From: Planctomycetaceae bacterium
GTDB taxonomy: Bacteria > Planctomycetota > Planctomycetia > Pirellulales > Pirellulaceae
Direction: 5' to 3'
DNA: 13,023 bases
NCBI GenBank assembly: GCA_002685655.1
Contig: NYXM01000001.1
Coordinates: 1-13,023 of the forward strand
Below the pieces are notes generated by a model, which worked only from the letters and a program-made list of their open reading frames with translations, was not told the DNA's origin and did not search any database. Both the position numbers and the translations under genes were made by a program. Of this stretch, positions 5,414 to 11,572 are shown piece after piece. Every line of letters starts with the position of its first letter. Position 1 is the stretch's first letter.

Positions 5414-6394
5414 ATGACAAACAAACCGAAAGTGGTGGATTTTCAGCAGAAAAAGGCTGAAAAGTCGGCGAGTGATTTCGCACAAAATCTCGTTGACCGG
5501 ATCAGCAGTTCGCCAGAAATAGAATTAGAAACCAATGTGCTGAATGCCGTGCTACAACGGGCAGAAAACATCATTTACTATTCCGGCGGTGAGCGGGGAG
5601 TAGACGGGGTAATGAAAAAGGTTGACCCTGCGCAACTGTTAAAGGCAGCGTCGCAGCAGACCTTTACCGTGGAGTCCATGCCGGATATCGGCACCCTTAA
5701 AGCCGTGTTTGATGACGATTACCAGTACGCCATTCAGATGGAGCCGACGGTGACCGTTGATTACTTCGATAAAGCGAAAACCCTGCTCGCTGAAGAGTCG
5801 ATGAGAAACACATTGTGGAAGCGTGAGCAGGCCAGGCAGATAGGCATCCCCTCTCTGCCTAACGATTTAAGCTGGATGAATTCGCCTCTGCCGACGGTGG
5901 CACTGAGCATGGTGCTAAACAAGAGTGAATCCATCACACGGGGTGAAGTTGAGAACGGGGTGGTTGTTTTTCATGACGTGCCGGTTTCAGAGGTAATGGA
6001 GCTGGCGTCGAAAGCACTGGTGAATATGTCGTTTGCACCGGAAAATAACGTATTGACGATGTCTGTCAACGATGAGAATGATACGTTGTTCTTTGCGAAA
6101 GTGAGCCGCGACGTTGGGCCCGGACTGCGTAACCACCTGGTTGATGCATGCATTGAAGAATCAAAGGGTAATTTTAAGTTTGTGCGCGAAAACGATCCCG
6201 GTCTTGATGATATAAAAGCCAATATGGCAAAAGCGAATGCATGGCTTGCACAGCAACTTGATGATGATCAGGAATTGCGTGATGCACTCGGTATGGATGA
6301 CCCCGGAAAGGATATCCGGTCGGCGGATGCACCGTCCACCGGTGAGCCGGAAATTCCGGCTCCTGATAATGTGAGGCCGATGAGGCCGCGTTAA
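5414..6394 (+). CDS. Hypothetical 326-aa soluble protein
   Basis: The ATG at 5414 has AGGACAAAG upstream. The N-terminal 25 residues are lysine-rich and helical (VVDFQQKKAEKSASDFAQ). The bulk is mixed alpha and beta, with an acidic segment FDDDYQYAIQMEP (about 108-120) and a helical run KAKTLLAEESMRNTLWKREQ. The C-terminal 80 residues are acidic (QQLDDDQELRDALGMDDPGK) and end in a proline-rich tail with a basic tip (PDNVRPMRPR). No membrane segment, catalytic motif or recognised family. Its TAA overlaps the TAA of the convergent methyltransferase gene by two bases. The long rightward 11573-12733 gene shares its upstream element and also ends in a proline and aspartate-rich tail, so the two may be coregulated. 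Confidence 0.8.
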   Translation: MTNKPKVVDFQQKKAEKSASDFAQNLVDRISSSPEIELETNVLNAVLQRAENIIYYSGGERGVDGVMKKVDPAQLLKAASQQTFTVESMPDIGTLKAVFDDDYQYAIQMEPTVTVDYFDKAKTLLAEESMRNTLWKREQARQIGIPSLPNDLSWMNSPLPTVALSMVLNKSESITRGEVENGVVVFHDVPVSEVMELASKALVNMSFAPENNVLTMSVNDENDTLFFAKVSRDVGPGLRNHLVDACIEESKGNFKFVRENDPGLDDIKANMAKANAWLAQQLDDDQELRDALGMDDPGKDIRSADAPSTGEPEIPAPDNVRPMRPR

Positions 6395-6400
6395 GCGGCC
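6384..6400. terminator. Hairpin with both convergent stop codons in the loop
   Basis: A perfect 6 bp stem GGCCGC / GCGGCC encloses GTTAA, which contains the overlapping stop codons of the rightward 5414-6394 gene and the leftward methyltransferase. Neither side has a T-tract. The arrangement is like the hairpin at 3159-3180. Confidence 0.5.
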
Positions 6401-7803
6401 AGTGTGTCAGGTTGGGTAGCTGCGCTAAGTAGGTGTAAACCAAGCGCTGCGCCCATGCTGGTCCAGATCCGGCGTGATACACCGTTGCCAAGTAACCGGT
6501 TGGCGGCTGAAAAAGAGCCCCGTTTTGAAACAAGCGGGTGTGTACCTTTCCAGACTTTCATCACCTGCGATTTTAGCGTTCCGGGTAATTCACGTAAGTT
6601 GGCGTGCTCGTTTGGCATAACCTGGCGTTGCAGCTCCGGTGTTTCAGGGTGTGCAATCATAGGTGTACCGGCCTTTCTTGGTCCGTAAGAAGCAGGAATC
6701 GTTACCATCTTAGTTTCATCGCCGAAATACAGGCAATTACGGTATCCCAGATGTTTCATGTTGTCACGGGCTTTAACGTGTGCCATTTCGTCCCAGCAGG
6801 CAGCATCCAGCGGCATAGGTTCAAGGATGTCGTTAACGGTGCGTACGGGTTCATTGTTGAACTGCGAAGGTATGTCACTTAAATCCATCGCCGGCAACCC
6901 TTTACTTACCGCAATAATAGCGACACGCTTGCGCGATTCGAGTTCATTGTAGTCATGCCCGTCAAACACGCGCTGTGTAAAGTTATAATCAGGCATCGAA
7001 CGCTGTAGCAAAGACAGAGTTTCAGAAGCACCAAAACGGGGTGTGTTTTCAATAATGAAAAGGCCCGGATTCATGCGGCGTAGCGCATTCACCAACGGCA
7101 CAAACAGGGTGCCAACCGTAGGGTGGTTAAGATCCCGGTTTTCTTCCGTCGCAAGCGATGATTGCCCCACGCATGGGTAGCCGATGGTCACAAAGTCAGA
7201 TTGTGGCAGGTCGTAAAGATGCAATGCGTTCAGTGAGTCTACTACCGCTGAAGCATCCGCCGTCGCGTTTTCCCACATCGGGTTACCCGCAAGGTTGCAA
7301 CTCATCGCCAGCTCGTCCATATCGTTAGCAAAGCAGATTTCCGTTTTTATTCCCTGCAAGGCAAGTCCCTGCTTGATCCAGTAGCTCAGCATACCCAGAC
7401 CTGAGAACAGGCAAGCGGTGCGCAATGGCTTACCTGAAAGCAGGTTGTCAATAATGCGCTGCTCGCGCTTTTGCTGTGCTTCATCCATGCCGTGGATGGT
7501 AATGATGAGTTTGCCGGTACGAAACGTAATGGTAACGAATTGTGCGTCACCCAGCGCTTTGGTGGTATCTTTATTTTTTAGTTCAAACAGCTCACCACGG
7601 GCGGTATCCATGATTTTGTGTGTACCGTTTTTATCCAGTGTAGCTTCGATGCGTCCGCGTTTGAACGACAAGCTTACGCGGCAGTTTTTTAAGAGACCTG
7701 ACTGTTGCAGGGCGTCCGCGTTTTGTACGTAAAGACGGGTTGCGCCGTTTGCAAGGCGTTTTACCGCGTAGCGGTGAATTCGTGTAACAAAGCGATTGAG
7801 CAT
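6391..7803 (-). CDS. Orphan DNA (cytosine-5) methyltransferase
   Basis: A 470-aa enzyme expected to transfer a methyl group from S-adenosylmethionine to C5 of cytosine in DNA. Motifs in order: FSGLG (motif I, 133-137), CFANDMDELA (motif II region, 157-166), GYPCVGQS with catalytic Cys211 (motif IV), ENTP (motif VI, 252-255), ESRKRVAIIAVS (motif VIII, 289-300), PNEHANLRELPG (motif IX-like, 397-408) and NRLLGNGV (motif X, 435-442). The variable stretch 300-395 is the probable target-recognition region. The first 125 residues form an extra beta-rich domain (RVSLSFKRGRIEATLD, FVTITFRTGKLIITIHG) I do not recognise. No nuclease gene is adjacent. The start at 7803 follows CACACAGGAACAGATTGCC; codons upstream lie in the leader. 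Such orphan enzymes on plasmids and phages often protect incoming DNA from restriction. Confidence 0.92.
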   Translation of the reverse strand: MLNRFVTRIHRYAVKRLANGATRLYVQNADALQQSGLLKNCRVSLSFKRGRIEATLDKNGTHKIMDTARGELFELKNKDTTKALGDAQFVTITFRTGKLIITIHGMDEAQQKREQRIIDNLLSGKPLRTACLFSGLGMLSYWIKQGLALQGIKTEICFANDMDELAMSCNLAGNPMWENATADASAVVDSLNALHLYDLPQSDFVTIGYPCVGQSSLATEENRDLNHPTVGTLFVPLVNALRRMNPGLFIIENTPRFGASETLSLLQRSMPDYNFTQRVFDGHDYNELESRKRVAIIAVSKGLPAMDLSDIPSQFNNEPVRTVNDILEPMPLDAACWDEMAHVKARDNMKHLGYRNCLYFGDETKMVTIPASYGPRKAGTPMIAHPETPELQRQVMPNEHANLRELPGTLKSQVMKVWKGTHPLVSKRGSFSAANRLLGNGVSRRIWTSMGAALGLHLLSAATQPDTLAA

Positions 7804-7835
7804 GGCAATCTGTTCCTGTGTGTTTGTGTAGGAAC

Positions 7836-7880
7836 AGTATCGCAAAAAACGAGAGATTTTACAACAAAAAAGTTAAATAA
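7836..7880 (-). promoter_or_regulatory. Shared-element promoter for the methyltransferase
   Basis: Minus strand -35 TTGTAA (7859-7864), a 17 bp spacer and -10 GATACT (7836-7841), followed by a CCTACACAAACACACAGGAA leader. The element core is TTACAACAAAAAAGTTAAAT. Confidence 0.85.
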
Positions 7881-7893
7881 AAGCAGTATTTTT

Positions 7894-7922
7894 GAAAAAT
7901 AGTGCCAGGCACAGCCCGGCAC
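7894..7922 (-). terminator. Intrinsic terminator for the 8704-7938 unit
   Basis: On the minus strand the 9 bp stem GTGCCGGGC / GCCTGGCAC (one G-U pair, loop TGT) is followed by TATTTTTC. It lies 15 bases after the stop of 7938-8117. Confidence 0.88.
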
Positions 7923-7937
7923 AACGTGATCGCGCAG

Positions 7938-8117
7938 TTAAGCTTTTCGCGGCTCGAAAATTTGCCCGTCAATGGCAACAGAAATGAGTTCCTCGTGCTG
8001 ATCAAAAATGCCGACAACATCGATTTTCTCGGAGCGCTTGATCGCTTCCTTCTCGGCTGTTTCGAGATTATGAGAGCCGCCATCAAACTCGTAGCCAATT
8101 TCGCCATAATAGAACAT
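7938..8117 (-). CDS. Hypothetical 59-aa protein
   Basis: The start was placed at the ATG at 8117 (MFYYGEIGYEF), which has AAAAGGT about ten bases upstream. The longer frame to 8186 would overlap the preceding gene and has no ribosome site. The protein looks like a small alpha/beta fold: strand YYGEIGYEF, helix NLETAEKEAIKRSEKI, strand VVGIFDQHEELISVAIDG, and a basic end EPRKA. No recognised family. It is the second gene of a two-gene leftward unit with 8171-8704 and is followed by a strong terminator. Confidence 0.72.
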   Translation of the reverse strand: MFYYGEIGYEFDGGSHNLETAEKEAIKRSEKIDVVGIFDQHEELISVAIDGQIFEPRKA

Positions 8118-8170
8118 AATAAATACCTTTTGGTTGCGGCCATCGCTTGATGGCCGGGTAAAGCACGGCT

Positions 8171-8704
8171 TCAGGCAGCGATGCACTGACCATTAGCGGC
8201 CAGTTCGCGGATGCATGGTTTCAGCGCATGGCGAATCCCGTTTTCAAGGATACCGTACCACATAAAAGCGTCACTCTGGCTGGATGTCAGCGGGCAAGCA
8301 GGATCAGACAGGGGCTTGTCAGAGCCTGAATATGTGATCTCCATGGTGTCAGGGCGAACAGAATCACCGCTGATGTCAGACAGGAAAACAGTGAAACCAA
8401 ACTTGACCTGCATGGATATAGTGCCAAATTTCAGGGTCAGAACTGCATCCTCAAAAGATCGCATGTTTACCTGGTCGTTAATTTTCTGATAGCTGATGCG
8501 TGACAGTCCCTCGACCTGATATTCACGGGCATTAATCAACATGCCCTGAATAGCTCTGCCTAGTTCACGGTGATCCAGCATAAAGCTTCGTACCATGACC
8601 TGAGGCTGGATGACCTCAGTGTGCGCAATGCCGCCATCGGCACTCAGACTGAGAGCTAAGCTGTTTGCGATTTTGCGTGCGATTTCCGGGGTGTTCAGAG
8701 ACAT
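8171..8704 (-). CDS. Hypothetical 177-aa soluble protein
   Basis: The ATG at 8704 follows an ACACAAACACACAGGAATGCATT leader. The N-terminal third is helical (PEIARKIANSLALSLSADG). The centre looks beta-rich (AVLTLKFGTISMQVKFGFTV, then TMEITYSGSD), and a final helix DAFMWYGILENGIRHALKP ends at a cysteine-bearing tail (ANGQCIAA). No membrane segment and no recognised motif. It is first in a two-gene unit with 7938-8117. Confidence 0.75.
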   Translation of the reverse strand: MSLNTPEIARKIANSLALSLSADGGIAHTEVIQPQVMVRSFMLDHRELGRAIQGMLINAREYQVEGLSRISYQKINDQVNMRSFEDAVLTLKFGTISMQVKFGFTVFLSDISGDSVRPDTMEITYSGSDKPLSDPACPLTSSQSDAFMWYGILENGIRHALKPCIRELAANGQCIAA

Positions 8705-8733
8705 AATGCATTCCTGTGTGTTTGTGTAAAGCT

Positions 8734-8776
8734 ATTCTCTCACGCCACACAGGAAATTACAACAAAAAAGTTCAAA
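8734..8776 (-). promoter_or_regulatory. Shared-element promoter for 8171-8704
   Basis: Minus strand -35 TTGTAA (8757-8762), a 17 bp spacer and -10 GAGAAT (8734-8739). The element core is TTACAACAAAAAAGTTCAAA. Confidence 0.8.
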
Positions 8777-8787
8777 AAAAATAACAG

Positions 8788-9102
8788 TTAGTGCCAGGAG
8801 AAGGGGTGCTGTGTCGGATCTTTAAAATGCGCTGACTCGACAATGCTCTCTGCGCTGGTCAAGCTCTCCAATGGCGCATTAATCCCGGTGAGCAAGTAAC
8901 GGTATTCAGGTCCACGACCGCCGGAACGTGATACCGCCCTCACCTTGGCAAGGATTGGCTGTTGGTTGGCGTAAGCATGAAAATGCACGGTGTCGCCTTG
9001 TGAAAATTCAGGTTCTCCACGGCGCTTGTTACGGGTCGTATCCATGGGAGGCGGAGTGTCTGAGGTGTGGCGAACAGGTTCGCCATGGATCATAGCTTTC
9101 AT
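8788..9102 (-). CDS. Hypothetical 104-aa protein with an SH3-like strand region
   Basis: The start at 9102 (MKAMIHGEP) has AAAGAG about ten bases upstream; an internal ATG at 9093 is possible. The first 30 residues are polar and proline-rich (HTSDTPPPMDTTRNKRRG). Residues 35-75 read as a small beta-barrel: GDTVHFHAYANQQPILAKV, a glycine and arginine turn SRSGGRGPEY, and RYLLTGI. This spacing is typical of SH3 or KOW-like binding domains, but that is only pattern resemblance. No CA-repeat leader is present. Its promoter overlaps the terminator of the upstream operon. Eight T residues follow its stop, but without a good hairpin. Confidence 0.72.
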   Translation of the reverse strand: MKAMIHGEPVRHTSDTPPPMDTTRNKRRGEPEFSQGDTVHFHAYANQQPILAKVRAVSRSGGRGPEYRYLLTGINAPLESLTSAESIVESAHFKDPTQHPFSWH

Positions 9103-9153
9103 CGATTATCGCTCTTTTTTATCTGTGAATGTAGGGCCAGGCTGCCGGCGGCA

Positions 9154-9190
9154 AGTGTAACGCGCGAAACCGGATGGTGCAACAAAAAGC
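9154..9190 (-). promoter_or_regulatory. Promoter fused to an upstream terminator, for 8788-9102
   Basis: Minus strand -35 TTGCAC (9177-9182), a 17 bp spacer and -10 TACACT (9154-9159). The segment just before the -35 is the terminator's T-tract, so TTTTTGTTGCA mimics the shared element's TTTTTTGTTGTAA. Confidence 0.65.
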
Positions 9191-9206
9191 CGCTGAGTGC
9201 AGCGGC
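9184..9206 (-). terminator. Intrinsic terminator for the 9885-9214 operon
   Basis: On the minus strand the perfect 7 bp stem GCCGCTG / CAGCGGC with loop CACT is followed by TTTTTG. It begins eight bases after the stop of 9214-9411. Confidence 0.9.
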
Positions 9207-9213
9207 GTTATAC

Positions 9214-9411
9214 TCAGGCTTTATTGCCTTCGGTTGGTGCAGGGAAACCGGGAAGAGCAGGCGTGAAGCCTGCGTCCTGCAAATCGTTAAGCGCTGTCGC
9301 AACAGCACCGTCACGGTGTTTTGCGACGTTGGCCATATATTCTTCCGGCGTTTGGCGCTCAATGTTTTTAAGCGCCGCGTCCATGGCGTCGAGCAGTGTC
9401 ATGTCAGACAT
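9214..9411 (-). CDS. Hypothetical 65-aa protein
   Basis: The ATG at 9411 has a strong AAGGAGAAGGC, which overlaps the TAA of the preceding gene, so the two are clearly one operon. Residues 5-30 form a likely helix (TLLDAMDAALKNIERQTPEEY), followed by a second (MANVAKHRDGAVATALNDLQ) and a proline-rich tail (FTPALPGFPAPTEGNKA). No recognised family. It is followed directly by a terminator. Confidence 0.75.
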   Translation of the reverse strand: MSDMTLLDAMDAALKNIERQTPEEYMANVAKHRDGAVATALNDLQDAGFTPALPGFPAPTEGNKA

Positions 9412-9420
9412 GCCTTCTCC

Positions 9421-9885
9421 TTATAGCAGCTCTTCGTCTTCATCGATATCAGTAAAGCGCAGTGTAGCGTACCCTGCCCCTTTTTCGATGAAGTAGTTCA
9501 GGGCTTCTTCAGCCTGGATAGCAAGATCGGGCCAGTCGTTTTCCAGCTCGTCCTGATAGTTGACGTTCCCATTGCTGTCACGGCGCAGACCACCAGCACC
9601 ATTAATGGTTTCAAGGAAGCCCAGCAGAAGGATATCTGCCTGTGTCAGCCCGTTGGTTTCTGTCGGTGCGACAAGTACAGGCTGGTGGAGCTGTACCGCG
9701 TCGTGAGGTTCAAATTCAAAGCTTTCGCCATTCACAACCAGCGTTAACGGTTGACCATCAATATTGATGACATCTTCAACTTCACCGGAAACGAAAGATT
9801 CTGTCGGATGCGAGATTAAAACATCCCAGCCAGGCAGAACGGACATGGCGGCAACGTAAGTCAGACGGGTAGAGTTTTTAAGCAT
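9421..9885 (-). CDS. Hypothetical acidic 154-aa protein
   Basis: The ATG at 9885 follows a CACACACAGGAATACACAC leader; the upstream in-frame extension covers the promoter and was rejected. The N-terminal half looks beta-rich (GWDVLISHP, GQPLTLVVNGESFEFEP). Next come a helix (QADILLLGFLETINGAGG), an acidic helical part (DELENDWPDLAIQAEEALNY), and a strongly acidic C-terminus (FTDIDEDEELL). No recognised family. It is first in a two-gene operon with 9214-9411. Confidence 0.75.
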   Translation of the reverse strand: MLKNSTRLTYVAAMSVLPGWDVLISHPTESFVSGEVEDVINIDGQPLTLVVNGESFEFEPHDAVQLHQPVLVAPTETNGLTQADILLLGFLETINGAGGLRRDSNGNVNYQDELENDWPDLAIQAEEALNYFIEKGAGYATLRFTDIDEDEELL

Positions 9886-9921
9886 GTGTGTATTCCTGTG
9901 TGTGATTTTGTTTACCTGGTC

Positions 9922-9966
9922 AGTATGCCACAACAGAAAAATATTACAACAAAAAAGTTTAATTTT
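9922..9966 (-). promoter_or_regulatory. Shared-element promoter for the 9885-9214 operon
   Basis: Minus strand -35 TTGTAA (9944-9949), a 16 bp spacer and -10 CATACT (9922-9927). The element core is TTACAACAAAAAAGTTTAAT. Its right end nearly touches the T-tract of the next gene's terminator. Confidence 0.8.
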
Positions 9967-9970
9967 ACGC

Positions 9971-10003
9971 AAAAAAAAAGATGGTTAACCTAAGTTAACC
10001 ATC
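9971..10003 (-). terminator. Strong terminator that includes the end of the 9985-10746 gene
   Basis: On the minus strand the perfect 10 bp stem GATGGTTAAC / GTTAACCATC with loop TTAG is followed by nine T. The 5' arm and loop encode the last residues (MVNLG), and the TAA lies in the 3' arm. Confidence 0.92.
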
Positions 10004-10746
10004 CATTGTTTTTTCACTTTGCGGCGTTTCCACGTACGATCGCGGTGCGGGTAAAAGTCGTCCAATTGCGTCGGCAGACCACGCTTCGAGCGCTTTCCGC
10101 GGATGGCCGGGCTGAACTCATCAACCTGGCAGGCATCCACCATGCGGCGCTCCTGCGTGGTGCGCATACAACGCCATGAAGACCCTTCCAGCATGTGACG
10201 CGGATAGTGACGATAGCGCACGCACCAGTCGTTAGCTTCCGCCTTGTCACGCTCGGCCGGTAATTGACCGCGAAGCAGCGGGGAGCACCAGCTGCTTGCC
10301 AGGAATTGTTCCATGGTAGGACGAAAATCTGTTCGCCCTGAACCGCGCAGATAAGCTTCACGCTGACGCTTATCTATGTCGTGGTAACCAATGTCATCAC
10401 CAAGTTCATTGGTAACGACCGCAACCTCACGCAGTGCATGCGCATGGCGCGTCTCAATGACCGTCTTGGTTTTCCAACGGGCAAAGCCGAACAGTGTGCC
10501 GTTGTCACGGGCGCGATGACGATTGAACGTAAAGTCAGGCAGCTGTCGCACCGTGGTGCACGGTTGTTCCCCGGCGCTCTTTGCGTCACGAAACGTTTTT
10601 TCGCAGATCACACACTTAACGTGAGCGTTGTGCGAGGTTAAATAAGTTAAACGGTTGCGCCGGTAATCTTCGAGTGTGTCGTAGATAACGGTGCGTGTTG
10701 TTGTGCGCTCAATAATTTTTGGCGCAAAGGGTGCAATATTGTGCAT
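9985..10746 (-). CDS. Hypothetical basic 253-aa protein, possible nucleic-acid binder
   Basis: The ATG at 10746 has TTAGGAGAACCTC upstream. The protein is rich in arginine and tryptophan. It has one CxxC pair (CVICEK, 45-50) without an obvious second pair, HRARDNG near 77-83, and a cysteine-dotted middle (WCSPLL, DWCVRYRHYPRHM, WRCMRTTQERRM). The C-terminus is strongly basic (RGKRSKRGLPTQLDD, then HRDRTWKRRKVKKQW), which suggests binding to DNA or RNA; no known family is visible. It is the only gene behind a full shared element that lacks the CA leader; instead a 13-codon ORF precedes it. Its end is built into a terminator. Confidence 0.75.
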   Translation of the reverse strand: MHNIAPFAPKIIERTTTRTVIYDTLEDYRRNRLTYLTSHNAHVKCVICEKTFRDAKSAGEQPCTTVRQLPDFTFNRHRARDNGTLFGFARWKTKTVIETRHAHALREVAVVTNELGDDIGYHDIDKRQREAYLRGSGRTDFRPTMEQFLASSWCSPLLRGQLPAERDKAEANDWCVRYRHYPRHMLEGSSWRCMRTTQERRMVDACQVDEFSPAIRGKRSKRGLPTQLDDFYPHRDRTWKRRKVKKQWMVNLG

Positions 10747-10760
10747 GAGGTTCTCCTAAG

Positions 10761-10772
10761 TAAGTATACTTA
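10761..10772. promoter_or_regulatory. Perfect 12 bp palindrome before the 9985-10746 gene
   Basis: TAAGTATACTTA lies between the stop of the 13-codon upstream ORF and the ribosome site of the main gene. It could be an operator or an RNA fold that touches the start region. Confidence 0.45.
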
Positions 10773-10811
10773 GTGGAACGTCATTGAACCCCGTAAAGTA
10801 AATCGTGCCAT
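10770..10811 (-). CDS. Possible 13-aa leader peptide
   Basis: The minus strand has CCAGGAGAGCCTGAA directly before an ATG, then 13 codons (MARFTLRGSMTFH) and TAA. The ribosome site is as good as that of the main gene. It lies in the untranslated leader of 9985-10746, downstream of its promoter. It has no run of one amino acid of the kind classical attenuators show. It could be a regulatory uORF or a degraded gene start. Confidence 0.45.
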   Translation of the reverse strand: MARFTLRGSMTFH

Positions 10812-10858
10812 TTCAGGCTCTCCTGGTTAGGGCGAGAATCTCTCACCGGATGAAGCGC

Positions 10859-10900
10859 AGTATAACAGACCGAACTTGAATTACAACAAAAAAGTTTAAA
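10859..10900 (-). promoter_or_regulatory. Shared-element promoter for 9985-10746
   Basis: Minus strand -35 TTGTAA (10881-10886), a 16 bp spacer and -10 TATACT (10859-10864), the closest -10 to consensus among these promoters. The element (10881-10900) abuts the stop codon of the upstream gene, so no separate terminator fits between them. Confidence 0.85.
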
Positions 10901-11425
10901 TTAATTGTTTTCACTTATTTCCATGATGGTGGAAAGCGTCTGTTGCACCACCAACGGATTATAATCCGCCGGGTAGACCGCAGCCTGTAATCCATCTTTT
11001 TCTTCAAGAAGGATGATGCTTAACGGGCGGGACATGTCGGTTGCAGCGAGTGACAGCGAACCGTTTTCCTCACGATGTAAAACAACGGATACAGGAGGTT
11101 GTGCCGCCATGTGCATTGCGCCGGCTTCACTCGCGTACACGGCGCTGATATCCATCAAGGTGTCATCTTTGCCGCCAGCGGGGGTCAGTGTGATCGATGA
11201 AAAGAGGTGATCATTCCCCGGGTGAAGCAGATAATCACCGTTTTCCTGCTTTGTGAAATCTTCAAGGCGGTAAAGGGTGTTACCAAAAGACAGGTATGTC
11301 GCGTCGCTCGCCGTATCAGGCCAGGCTGCGATGAGCGCGTCTTTTTCATTATCTTTCAGTGCCTCAAAGCTTAAGGTGGTAATCTGCCCGGTTAAAACAA
11401 AGGGTTTTAAATCTGTGGATGACAT
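10901..11425 (-). CDS. Hypothetical acidic 174-aa protein
   Basis: The ATG at 11425 follows a short ACACAGAGCCAAAACC leader. The protein looks beta-rich: PFVLTGQITTLSF, TLYRLEDF, DHLFSSITLTPAGG, VSVVLHREENGSLSLAATD and PLSIILLEEKDGLQAAV are likely strands. It ends in a short acidic helix (IMEISENN). No membrane segment and no recognised family. It is divergent from 11573-12733 across one promoter element, and transcription may run on into 9985-10746 because no terminator lies between. Confidence 0.77.
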   Translation of the reverse strand: MSSTDLKPFVLTGQITTLSFEALKDNEKDALIAAWPDTASDATYLSFGNTLYRLEDFTKQENGDYLLHPGNDHLFSSITLTPAGGKDDTLMDISAVYASEAGAMHMAAQPPVSVVLHREENGSLSLAATDMSRPLSIILLEEKDGLQAAVYPADYNPLVVQQTLSTIMEISENN

Positions 11426-11464
11426 GGTTTTGGCTCTGTGTTCGTTAAAAATGAATAAAGGTCA

Positions 11465-11507
11465 AATCTATCATTTATATTTTATTTTTACAACGAAAAT
11501 GCTTCAT
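11465..11507. promoter_or_regulatory. Divergent shared element between 10901-11425 and 11573-12733
   Basis: Leftward: -35 TTGTAA (11488-11493), a 17 bp spacer and -10 TAGATT (11465-11470). Rightward: -35-like CTTCAT (11502-11507), a 17 bp spacer and -10 GATAAC (11525-11530). The core TTACAACGAAAATGCTTC has one G inside the A-tract. Confidence 0.65.
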
Positions 11508-11521
11508 CGTATTACCTTGTA

Positions 11522-11544
11522 TGTGATAACATCAATGTATAACG
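11522..11544 (+). promoter_or_regulatory. Element shared by two long rightward genes, copy 2
   Basis: TGTGATAACATCAATGTATAACG matches 5373-5396 at 20 of 24 positions with one gap. It holds two possible -10 boxes (GATAAC and TATAAC) and stands 28 bases before the start codon of 11573-12733. Confidence 0.6.
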
Positions 11545-11572
11545 TTATTGTTTTTTATGAAGAGAATATACC

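Noticed and set aside
6174..6533. A 119-codon leftward frame across the 5414/6391 junction
   Set aside because: It is antisense or out of frame to two well-supported genes, has no ribosome site, and an odd composition rich in H, P and Y.
9067..9426. Rightward frames over 9067-9496
   Set aside because: They are antisense to three leftward genes that have ribosome sites, a promoter and a terminator.
9985..10746. Zinc-finger or HNH nuclease assignment for the basic 253-aa protein
   Set aside because: There is one CxxC only, no second pair at a usual distance, and no H-N-H pattern.
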